From NCBI GenBank assembly GCA_964636815.1, contig CAZWTF010000001.1:186001-250000 (forward strand): a DNA stretch of 64,000 bases. Reading direction: 5' to 3'. Below, in pieces: positions 35,465-42,744 of the stretch; position 1 is the stretch's first letter, and each line of letters opens with the position of its first letter. The notes below the pieces were generated by a model, which saw only the letters and a list, made by a program, of their open reading frames with translations, did no database searches and was not told where the DNA came from. The position numbers and the translations under genes are program-made. This DNA comes from SOIL31 sp964636815. GTDB taxonomy: Bacteria; Babelota; Babeliae; Babelales; Vermiphilaceae.

Positions 35465-35490
35465 TTTTATTGATTGATCCGTATTGTTAT

Positions 35491-36279
35491 TTATGATGTA
35501 TGTATATCATTGTCCTCAAATAAGGGTGCTATTGGTAGATATATGGAGGTAGATATAACGAGGTTATTTGTATAGATAGAATGTAATTGTGCATGTTTTA
35601 TGAGCGCACCTTTTCTCATAAAGCCTTGTTTGCATATGGCGCAGTGATGTGGTTTTTGTTCAGAGTGTGTCCACTTATGTGCGTCGAGATACCTTTTTTG
35701 TGCAAAGCCTATATTGCACGTTGTACACTTGTACGGCTTTTCTTTAGAGTGTGTTTTCTTATGCATGCTGAGATTGTTTGAGTTTGAAAAGCTTTTATCG
35801 CATATAGTACATTTATATGATTTTTCTTCAGAGTGTTTTCTTTGTTCATGTTTTTTGAGATTAGCTTTGTAACTAAATCTTTGATTGCATGAGGTGCAGC
35901 TATATGGCTGTTCTCCAGTATGTATTTGTTCATGTCTGCTGAGGTATCTTTGTTGGGCAAAACTTTTTTTGCATGTGGTGCATTCATATGGCTTTTCTTC
36001 AGAGTGTGTTCGTTCATGTACTCTAAGATTACTTAGGTAATTAAAACTTTTATCGCACATGTTACAGTCATATTGTTTATATGTAGAATGTATTTGCTTA
36101 TGTCTGCTTAGATATGCTTTTTTGGTAAAGTCTTTGTAGCATACAGTACAGTGATATAATTTTTGATCAGTATCTGTTTGTTCATGTTCTAAGATTTCCA
36201 TTGTGCTTATACAATTATGTTGTACCAATGCAGCAAATAGTAATAAAAATAATGACTTAGTTAATATGTTGTTTTTCAT
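35491..36279 (-). CDS. Exported C2H2 zinc-finger protein 2 (seven fingers)
   Basis: 262 residues from ATG 36279; an in-frame ATG six codons upstream exists but the homologous position in paralogue 1 is ACG, so the inner start is favoured. A signal peptide (KSLFLLLFAALVQHNCIST), then MEILEHEQTD and seven fingers, six with C-x2-C-x12-H-x3-H and the fourth with x4 between histidines. Linkers include HTGEQPYSC and HSEEKPYEC. Fingers 3 and 6 are close copies (SFAQQRYLSRH and GFAQKRYLDAH). The tail is TSIYLPIAPLFEDNDIHTS. It lies between the other two paralogues with 26-base gaps. Confidence 0.85.
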   Translation of the reverse strand: MKNNILTKSLFLLLFAALVQHNCISTMEILEHEQTDTDQKLYHCTVCYKDFTKKAYLSRHKQIHSTYKQYDCNMCDKSFNYLSNLRVHERTHSEEKPYECTTCKKSFAQQRYLSRHEQIHTGEQPYSCTSCNQRFSYKANLKKHEQRKHSEEKSYKCTICDKSFSNSNNLSMHKKTHSKEKPYKCTTCNIGFAQKRYLDAHKWTHSEQKPHHCAICKQGFMRKGALIKHAQLHSIYTNNLVISTSIYLPIAPLFEDNDIHTS

Positions 36280-36305
36280 TTTTATTGATTGATCCATATT
36301 ATTAT

Positions 36306-36842
36306 TTATGAGATATGTATATCGTTGTTTTCAAATAAAGATTCCATTGGTTGATATATGAAGGTTGGTATAATTTGCATTTCTTCAGTTACATCTGTTT
36401 GTTTATGTTTTGTGAGAGTGCTTTTTTGGTCAAAATTTTTGTTAGATATGGTGCGCAGGAGTGCTTTTTTTTTAGAGTGTTTTTGTGTTTCCTTATGCTT
36501 TATAAGATAATTTTTTCGGATAAATCCTTTGTTACATGTAGAGCAGTGATATGGTTTTTGTACAGAATGTCTCAGTAGATGTTCTGTGAGATGACATTTT
36601 TGAATAAATTTTTTATTGCATAGAGTACAAGTATATGGCCTTTCTTCAGAGTGTGTCAGTTTATGCCTGCGGAGATACCTGCTTTGCGCAAAACTTTTTT
36701 TGCATGTGGTGCATTGATAAGGCTTTTTTTCAGAGTGTGTTCGTTCATGTTCTAAGATTTGCATTGTGTTTATACAATTATGTTGTAGTAATGCAACACA
36801 TAATAATAAAAATAATGGTTTATGTAATATCTTTTTTTTCAT
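36306..36842 (-). CDS. Exported C2H2 zinc-finger protein 3 (three fingers and a decayed one)
   Basis: 178 residues from ATG 36842 by homology with the paralogues (upstream in-frame ATG at 36860). A signal peptide (KPLFLLLCVALLQHNCINT), then MQILEHERTH and three fingers; the third has a longer histidine spacing. A fourth has decayed: its cysteines are Arg and Ser (LLRTISNKNF) and its last histidine is Asp. The tail is TFIYQPMESLFENNDIHIS. It is the first gene of the minus-strand series zinc finger 3-2-1, murD, ftsW, and is divergent from the recombinase at 36958. Confidence 0.83.
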   Translation of the reverse strand: MKKKILHKPLFLLLCVALLQHNCINTMQILEHERTHSEKKPYQCTTCKKSFAQSRYLRRHKLTHSEERPYTCTLCNKKFIQKCHLTEHLLRHSVQKPYHCSTCNKGFIRKNYLIKHKETQKHSKKKALLRTISNKNFDQKSTLTKHKQTDVTEEMQIIPTFIYQPMESLFENNDIHIS

Positions 36843-36957
36843 TTCTATTGATTTATCCATATTGTATGTACTTGTACAATTAGGTTGTTTTTGAGTATTC
36901 TACATCGTACTAGCGATAGTATAAATAAAAAAAAGGTTGGTAGGAACATTATATTTT

Positions 36958-37884
36958 ATGAACAATAAAACTCATCAATTTAATATGGATGAATTTATTC
37001 ATCCGTTTATAGCTTCTCAAGATATTTCACTTAATTCTCGTGTTACGTATCTTAATGCAATGGTGCAATTTGTGCGTTGGTGTACAGAAAAAAAAATAGC
37101 GGAACCAAAGCGAGAAACAATTTTATCATATAAGTTTTGGCTTGATACAAAAGGGTTAAGTTCGTATACAAAAGCGATGTATATTGTTGTGATACGTCGA
37201 TTTTTTTTGTGGACAGAAGAATCAGAATTGTATCCAAATGTTTCTCGTGGTGTTAAAGGAATTAAACGCTACGTAAAAAGTCACCAAAAAGAATCATTAT
37301 CAATTGATGCACTTAAAAAATTGTTTGCTTCAATTGATTGTGCAACATTGCAGGGCAAACGCGATTTTGCGTTGATTAATATTTTGGTGCGCACAGGATT
37401 GCGACTTAAAGAAATTGCATCTGCAACATTGGAAGATATGTATGAACAACGTGGAGAAATGTTGTTGTGGATTCATGGTAAAGGGCGGTCAAGTAAAGAT
37501 GAATTTGTGTTATTAACCCCGCAGACCTTAACTTCATTGCATGATTATTTGCAAGCACGTGTTATTAAAAGTGAAAAAGATCCGATTTTTGTTTCATTAA
37601 GCGATCGCAATTACGGAAAAAAGTTAACAATTTTTTCTTTATCGCGCATTATTAAGCGTCGCTTACGTGCTTCAGGTCTTGATAGTAAGCGTATTACCGC
37701 GCACAGTTTACGTCATACATTTGGAGTACTTTCTATGCAGGCAGGGGCATCATTATATGAAGTGCAACTTGCTATGCGGCACACCGCACCAACAACAACA
37801 CAACTGTATCTGGGTGATATTGAGCGACTTAAGCGATTGGAAGCATCACCTGAACGTAAGATGAGTAATTTATTGGATGTATAA
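36958..37884 (+). CDS. xerC: Xer-type tyrosine recombinase
   Basis: 308 residues from ATG 36958 (a TTG at 36937 is unlikely). The N-terminal SAM-like domain covers about 1-90 and the catalytic domain the rest. Active-site residues: Arg in VRTGLRLKEIA, Lys in HGKGRSSKDEF, HSLRHTFG (His, Arg), His of MRHTAPTTT and the nucleophile Tyr of QLYLGD. Length and motifs fit XerC/XerD, which resolve chromosome dimers at dif; a phage or integron origin is less likely given the length. No dif-like site was identified. XerC versus XerD cannot be fixed. Its neighbour is the zinc-finger array. A terminator follows. Confidence 0.85.
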   Translation: MNNKTHQFNMDEFIHPFIASQDISLNSRVTYLNAMVQFVRWCTEKKIAEPKRETILSYKFWLDTKGLSSYTKAMYIVVIRRFFLWTEESELYPNVSRGVKGIKRYVKSHQKESLSIDALKKLFASIDCATLQGKRDFALINILVRTGLRLKEIASATLEDMYEQRGEMLLWIHGKGRSSKDEFVLLTPQTLTSLHDYLQARVIKSEKDPIFVSLSDRNYGKKLTIFSLSRIIKRRLRASGLDSKRITAHSLRHTFGVLSMQAGASLYEVQLAMRHTAPTTTQLYLGDIERLKRLEASPERKMSNLLDV

Positions 37885-37888
37885 AAAA

Positions 37889-37916
37889 GGGTCCAGAAAA
37901 CAGGACCCTTTTTTTA
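37889..37916. terminator. Intrinsic terminator
   Basis: GGGTCC / GGACCC, with an 8-base loop, A6 before and T7 after; between convergent genes. Confidence 0.8.
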
Positions 37917-37921
37917 GTGTT

Positions 37922-39055
37922 TTATTTTCCAGATATAATCTGTACAAGAGAGACTATCCCCCAAGATATTCCAGCTGTAACTACAGCTATAGCACAAGGA
38001 TGAGGGTTTTCAGGTTCATCGCTTAATTGTGCGGTAGTTGGTTTTTGGTTAGAATTTGATTTAGTTGATTGTTCACTTTTATGTTTTTGCGTGTTTTGTT
38101 GTAATTGTTCACGGTTTTGTATTTTTTTGTGTAATTCCTTGATCGTGCTCTCTTTTTGTTTTTTTAATAACTTTTTACCATGATCAACATATGCACGACC
38201 ATATAACATATATTCGTATTCATTGTCAGAGCTGAGAGCTGTGAGTAGGTAAAAAGATTTTTCTTCAATATCATTAAGATAAGGAGGACAGTAAACATCA
38301 CGATTGTAGCAGGATGGTGTTGTATTATCGAATAAGTCATGTAGCTTTTTTTGCTCTTTTTTTAACCAATCACAATAATTTTTGTTAGATTCAGATTTAT
38401 GTTTATTGTGTACTTTGTCTTGTAGTTCATTAAGGCATCTTGTTGCAGGGTCAAGCTGCATTTCCATTTCATCACTGCTTTGTTCCATTTCATCACTGCT
38501 TTGCTTGAATGCATTTATGCTTTTTCTCTTTTGTTTCTTTTTCAATGCTTCCAGTTCTTTGAGAGGCGTGTCTCTACGAATTTGAGTTTTTTGCTCGAGC
38601 ATGTTTTCCTGAAGCTCAATATACTTAAGGCCATATGCTATATAATCTTCTCTATTGTCAGCAACATGGGCACTAAAGAGATAAAAAAGTGCCAGTGTTT
38701 CAGGGGTGCTAAAATGACTTGTGGGATCGAATGGTTTTATAGCCGTTGCTGTTTGTGTATCTTCTTGAAAAAAATTTATATCTATAATTTCTTCTCGTTG
38801 AATCGATTCTTTGAATCGTTTAGGTTGGTCAATTGTAATAGCCTTTTGATTCCATATATTTTGTTTTTTTGCAGGCTTTAAACGTTCAAAAGAGGAATTT
38901 GTTTCTTGAGCAAATGTTATGTTTTTGTTTTGAATATTGGTGCCGTAAGCTCTCATCTCTTGTATTGCAAGTGTAAGAGCCGGGCTTTCCATACTTACAG
39001 ATAAGAAAGATTGTGATAATAGAGTTAAAACAATAATGTTATGTTGCAATGTCAT
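37922..39055 (-). CDS. Exported protein with internal duplication and C-terminal membrane helix
   Basis: 377 residues. A signal peptide ends FLSVS, then MESPAL. Two related helical units are seen: ALFYLFSAHVADNREDYIAYG... and SFYLLTALSSDNEYEYMLYG..., each followed by a Lys-rich coiled coil. Between them a 7-residue unit (QSSDEME) occurs twice, from a 21-base direct repeat. The C-terminus has a hydrophobic helix (AIAVVTAGISWGIVSLVQII) that could anchor it in a membrane, with a Gly-Lys end. No family is recognised. A tail-anchored protein with a cleavable signal is unusual and suggests insertion into a second membrane after export. Confidence 0.6.
   Translation of the reverse strand: MTLQHNIIVLTLLSQSFLSVSMESPALTLAIQEMRAYGTNIQNKNITFAQETNSSFERLKPAKKQNIWNQKAITIDQPKRFKESIQREEIIDINFFQEDTQTATAIKPFDPTSHFSTPETLALFYLFSAHVADNREDYIAYGLKYIELQENMLEQKTQIRRDTPLKELEALKKKQKRKSINAFKQSSDEMEQSSDEMEMQLDPATRCLNELQDKVHNKHKSESNKNYCDWLKKEQKKLHDLFDNTTPSCYNRDVYCPPYLNDIEEKSFYLLTALSSDNEYEYMLYGRAYVDHGKKLLKKQKESTIKELHKKIQNREQLQQNTQKHKSEQSTKSNSNQKPTTAQLSDEPENPHPCAIAVVTAGISWGIVSLVQIISGK
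38464..38503. repeat. Tandem 21-bp direct repeat in coding sequence
   Basis: CCATTTCATCACTGCTTTGTT twice in a row, the second copy complete to about 19 bases; encodes the duplicated QSSDEME. Confidence 0.7.
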
Positions 39056-39255
39056 TATTTAACCTAATTTTTATGTTTATTGTATAATTTTTTATTATTT
39101 AACTATTATTTAATAGCTTAAAGAAGTTATATGAATTTATTTTTATTGTCAAATATCAGATTGTTTTTATGTAAAGTAATTCTATACAAATTATTTTTGT
39201 TTTTGCTATTGTACAAGAAAGATAAATTATTGTTATTTTCATAAAGGAGTTTACT

Positions 39256-39435
39256 ATGTTAGATATGGTAATTGTATTTCTGGTTTTGGCTATTCTAGCT
39301 GGTGGTCTTGGTTTTTCTGGGGTAGAAATTGTTTCTATTGAAATAGCACGAGTTTTATTCTTTATTTTCCTCATTTTGTTTGTTTTATCATTAATTGCGC
39401 GAGTTTTTGGCGGCAAACGTCCCCCAATCAACTAA
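39256..39435 (+). CDS. DUF1328-type small membrane protein (YtjA-like)
   Basis: 59 residues: begins MLDMVIVFLVLAILAGGLGF, has a second hydrophobic stretch ARVLFFIFLILFVLSLIARV and ends GGKRPPIN. Two membrane helices, with the G-F-x-G-x-E/A turn and the IARVLFFIFLILFVLSLI core typical of the UPF0391/DUF1328 family (E. coli YtjA). AAAGGAG lies 6 bases before the ATG. Function in the family is not established. It is a single-gene unit ending in a terminator at 39459. Confidence 0.85.
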   Translation: MLDMVIVFLVLAILAGGLGFSGVEIVSIEIARVLFFIFLILFVLSLIARVFGGKRPPIN

Positions 39436-39458
39436 AAAATCTGTAATAGATCAATCAG

Positions 39459-39500
39459 AAGGCCTTTTCTTGTGTGTAAGCATAAGAAAGGTCTTTTTTA
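39459..39500 (+). terminator. Intrinsic terminator
   Basis: AAGGCCTTTTCTT pairs imperfectly with AAGAAAGGTCTT across a 12-base loop, then T6. Confidence 0.6.
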
Positions 39501-39584
39501 TTGCTTTTTTGGTTTTGATTATTTTACAATTGAAAATGATATATTGTTTGAATTGTGAAATAATGATTAAAAAGAAGGATTTTT

Positions 39585-40361
39585 ATGAAAATTTTTAGGG
39601 GGTTCTTTTTAGCAAGTATCGTTGTAGTGTCTAGTTTTGCGCCACTTCATGCCATGGAACAACCATCGGCAGGATTAAAAACGTATATTTTTGAAGTTAA
39701 ATATGAAGCAGAAGAATTAACTGAAAAGACTGGGGTTACATATAACATAGTCACTAAATCAAAGATGGTGGCAATATTTTTAAATATATTAGGTCTGAGT
39801 GATCACGACTCTATATTGGATATTAGATATCATTATGAGTTGATGAAGAAAAAATTATCAAATCAGCAAGGATTAGTAAATGTTGTTACTACGGCATATA
39901 ATCAGCTGATTCCGATGATTTCTGAGGTAGAAAAATATCAAAAAGATATTCAGCATCTTTTAAGTATGTCTTTTAAAGATTTGGAATTAATGGAGATTGG
40001 AGATGATTATGAATTTAAATATGAAGATTTTTTTAAGCGTAAAAATAAATTAATTGATAGTGCAATTGCATCGTTAAAAAAACAATACCCGCAATATGTT
40101 GTAAAGCATCAAGTGAGTCATCAGTTGGAGTTACCGTTAATCTTGCAAACTGCGTTTAAGTTACCTGCGAATGCGTCACCGTATATGGTGGATGAAGGTT
40201 ATAAAAAATATGTACGAGCTTACAAAAATTATACAAATCGTTTAGTTGCTAACGCAGCAATCGGAGAAATATCTATTCAAGATTTAAAACATAGTTTGGC
40301 TGAGTTGGAAGAAGTGGATAAAGCGTATAAGCAATATGTTCAACAAAGAGATCAAAAATAA
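39585..40361 (+). CDS. Exported helical protein with J-like segments, paralogue 1
   Basis: 258 residues. A signal peptide ends APLHA, then MEQPSA. Helices at about 60-105 (ILGLSDHDSILDIRYHYELMKKKLSN then TTAYNQL) follow the pattern of a DnaJ J-domain (vLGl, helix II, AYxxL) but have no HPD. A second, similar helix run occurs at about 185-230 (FKLPANASPYMVDEGYKKYVRAYKNY). The following gene is a clear paralogue (same order, about 40 per cent identity by eye). Tandem duplication of an exported, possibly chaperone-mimicking, protein is inferred. Confidence 0.6.
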   Translation: MKIFRGFFLASIVVVSSFAPLHAMEQPSAGLKTYIFEVKYEAEELTEKTGVTYNIVTKSKMVAIFLNILGLSDHDSILDIRYHYELMKKKLSNQQGLVNVVTTAYNQLIPMISEVEKYQKDIQHLLSMSFKDLELMEIGDDYEFKYEDFFKRKNKLIDSAIASLKKQYPQYVVKHQVSHQLELPLILQTAFKLPANASPYMVDEGYKKYVRAYKNYTNRLVANAAIGEISIQDLKHSLAELEEVDKAYKQYVQQRDQK

Positions 40362-40375
40362 GAAAAAGGGATTTC

Positions 40376-41155
40376 ATGAAACTATTGAAAGTTTTCTTTT
40401 TAACAAGTATGGCTTTAGTTGTGAGTTGTGCCTCACTTCATGCTATGGAACCGTTTATGGAGCAACATCTATTATTAAGATTATCTATTTCTGATATTCA
40501 AAATGATGCAAAAGATTTAATACAAGACACTGGTGTTATGTATCAAATAGTTACTCAGCCAATTTTGGTTGAAAAATGTTTACATGTATTAGGTCTTGAT
40601 AATAGTAATACATTGTTAGATGTGAGATATCATTATGAGTTGATGAAGAAAAAATTATTAAATAATGATGGATTATTGAATGTTGCCACCAAAGCGTATA
40701 ATCAGTTGATGCTAATGTTTTCTCAGGTAGAACAATATGAAAAAGAAATTCGATATCTTTTGGGGATGTCTTTTAAGCAATTACAGGCAATGGAGCTTGA
40801 GGATAAAAATAAATCCACTCATAAATCTTTTTTGAGACGTAAGAATATGGTGATTAACGCAGCTATTATGTCGTTAGAAAAGCAGCGTCAGCAATATCTT
40901 GCGAGTCACCAAGTAAGCGATCAATTTGGATTGCCGAGAATGCTACAAATTGTTTTTAATTTACCTGCAGATGTACCGGCCGATGTGGTTGATGAACATT
41001 ATAAAAGTTATATGCGTAATTATCAGAATTATCGAAATACATTTGTTGGGCAAGGAAACATATCTATGAAACAGCTCAGAGATAAATCGACTGAAGTAGA
41101 AAATGTTCAAAAATCGTATAGACGATATGTGCAAACACGAGGGTTGCGAGGGTAA
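40376..41155 (+). CDS. Exported helical protein with J-like segments, paralogue 2
   Basis: 259 residues. A signal peptide ends ASLHA, then MEPFMEQ. It shares with the preceding gene TGVMYQIVTQ, the block VLGL...VRYHYELMKKKL, KAYNQLM, FLRRKN, QVSDQFGLP and a YRRYVQ-type end. J-like helices without HPD are again present. A 14-base gap and an AAAAAGGG site link the two genes. No catalytic residues are visible. The 3' flank carries a strong hairpin at 41197. Confidence 0.6.
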   Translation: MKLLKVFFLTSMALVVSCASLHAMEPFMEQHLLLRLSISDIQNDAKDLIQDTGVMYQIVTQPILVEKCLHVLGLDNSNTLLDVRYHYELMKKKLLNNDGLLNVATKAYNQLMLMFSQVEQYEKEIRYLLGMSFKQLQAMELEDKNKSTHKSFLRRKNMVINAAIMSLEKQRQQYLASHQVSDQFGLPRMLQIVFNLPADVPADVVDEHYKSYMRNYQNYRNTFVGQGNISMKQLRDKSTEVENVQKSYRRYVQTRGLRG

Positions 41156-41196
41156 AACTAGCTCAAATTTCACCGCGTATAAAAAATTGTGTTTAT

Positions 41197-41244
41197 AGCG
41201 CTTAAAAACGATCAATAGAAATACTTTGATTGTTTTTAAGCGCT
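41197..41244. other. Long near-perfect hairpin
   Basis: AGCGCTTAAAAACGATCAA pairs with TTGATTGTTTTTAAGCGCT over 19 bp with one G:T pair and a 10-base loop. No T-run follows directly. Could be a terminator, RNA stabiliser or protein-binding palindrome. Confidence 0.65.
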
Positions 41245-41430
41245 TTGCAATTAAAAATGGCTCGTGTTGAAAAAAAACACACAATCTATTTTTATATTGA
41301 TCATGTCGAAAAACGTTCGCCTCAATTAACCCATATTTGTATGTTTTTTTGAACAAAAACAGATAAAATAATGGGTTTTTTGGTATCCATGTTAAAAAAT
41401 TTAAGTTTGTTGACATAGAAGTAATAAAAA

Positions 41431-41457
41431 AAGCCTTATGAATAAGGCTTTTTTTAT
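41431..41457. terminator. Bidirectional terminator
   Basis: AAGCCTTA TGAA TAAGGCTT with A7 before and T7 after; serves the minus-strand kinase-like gene that ends at 41483. Confidence 0.8.
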
Positions 41458-41482
41458 GGAGCTATTTTTTTAAAATAATGCG

Positions 41483-42598
41483 TTACTTTTTGGAGAATCG
41501 TTGTTTTTCAATTGCATCAAAAACAGGGTTGATATCATTTGTTCGTAGTTTTTGTAGTTCAGTAGCAGATATGTGCAACCATGGGAATGTCTTTTTGCTG
41601 TTAAACATGTTTTTAAGGTCTTGTAGTACTTGTTTTTGCTCAGTTGGTTTATAAGCATCCAAATAACCCTCTACAAATTTTTTAAAGGCAAGGTTATGCC
41701 ACGCCGTTGTATTGATACCTTTTATGATATCTTTGCGCGCGTCTGGTTCACTTGTGGAGAAGAGCCCTAAGAATAGTTTGAGTATGTCGTCATCTGGTGC
41801 TTGTAAATTGTTTAAAGATGCTGCCATTGTTTCATTATCTATAAAGGTAAAGTGTCCACTAATTTCATCATAAAAAAGATTAAAACAATGCATATCGCCA
41901 TGAGGAATAGTTTTACCAATTTTTGAACCTTGTACGGGTTTGCTAAAACGCTTGTGGAAGCTGGCCAATTCAGTACCAAGTATTTTGTATGCTCTTTTAA
42001 TACGTTCAGCATTTTGTGGTGACTGATTATTGCGGTATTCTGTAACTATTTGGCAAAGTACTTTCCCTTTTGCTGCAGGCATTGCTGCGATGTAATGGAG
42101 ACCATAACTATTTGGTCCAGTATAAGAGAAGTATGCAATGGGTAGAGCAATGCTTGGTAATCCTTTTGGCGGCGTTCCTGGAGCGAGTAGATCTTTCATT
42201 CCAGGGTATTTTGCTACAGCCATAAGACTTTCGGCTTCCATAAATCCATTTTTTGCTTCTTTTATAATATACATAGAGGCTTTACCAGGAAGACAGGTTG
42301 ATGTTATTGAAAAGAGTTGTAAGGTATTAAAACTTCCTTTTACATCCATTTTTTTTGCTTTCAAACAGGTATCTTTGTTAAAACTGTCATCAGCTAATTT
42401 TTTTTCATTATAAGCTTGTGCTAAAAATTGAGGTAATGATTGTTCTGTAAAAGTACCATCTGGCGCAAGCAAAGAAGAATTAAAAGTTATTTGTTTAATT
42501 TCGTTCTGTGTATAAGTGCTATGCAATAAGCACGTTATAACAACAAAAAAATGTAACATATATTTTGATAGCGATAGTGATGTAATTTGTTTTTTCAT
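41483..42598 (-). CDS. Exported aminoglycoside/choline-kinase-like protein
   Basis: 371 residues from ATG 42598 (AAAGGA with an 8-base gap). A signal peptide spans about 10-32 (SKYMLHFFVVITCLLHSTYT). Kinase-like features: a Lys in SMYIIKEAKNGF (beta3-type), the catalytic loop HGDMHCFNLFYD (His-Gly-Asp-x-His-x-x-Asn) and FTFIDNET (metal-binding Asp). This is the APH/choline kinase order. Substrate unknown; acting outside the cytosol would require host ATP. It shares the Asp-x-His-x-x-Asn and Asp-x-Glu motifs with the protein at 17979. Confidence 0.7.
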   Translation of the reverse strand: MKKQITSLSLSKYMLHFFVVITCLLHSTYTQNEIKQITFNSSLLAPDGTFTEQSLPQFLAQAYNEKKLADDSFNKDTCLKAKKMDVKGSFNTLQLFSITSTCLPGKASMYIIKEAKNGFMEAESLMAVAKYPGMKDLLAPGTPPKGLPSIALPIAYFSYTGPNSYGLHYIAAMPAAKGKVLCQIVTEYRNNQSPQNAERIKRAYKILGTELASFHKRFSKPVQGSKIGKTIPHGDMHCFNLFYDEISGHFTFIDNETMAASLNNLQAPDDDILKLFLGLFSTSEPDARKDIIKGINTTAWHNLAFKKFVEGYLDAYKPTEQKQVLQDLKNMFNSKKTFPWLHISATELQKLRTNDINPVFDAIEKQRFSKK

Positions 42599-42744
42599 AT
42601 TTATCATCCTTTATTTTTTATAATACGCTATTACTTATCTGCACTTATTTGTCGCATAATAACTTTGTTTTACGTTAAACAAAAATAATAAAAAACAAGA
42701 TTAATTATGTTTTTAAAACCCATTAAGAAAACATGTAACCTTTG

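Larger units (their letters stand above)
41156..41482. other. Gene-free region with two hairpins
   Basis: 327 bases with no supported gene. Holds the long hairpin at 41197-41244, an AACCCAT...ATGGGTT inverted pair near 41328-41379 followed by TTTTT, and the terminator at 41431. Confidence 0.5.

Noticed and set aside
36958..37884. Integron or phage integrase with attachment sites
   Set aside because: Length and motifs fit XerC/D; no attI/attC-like sites, cassettes or direct repeats at a tRNA were seen.
40961..41416. 151-residue minus-strand frame
   Set aside because: Overlaps the end of the J-like paralogue and runs through the long hairpin; no ribosome site.
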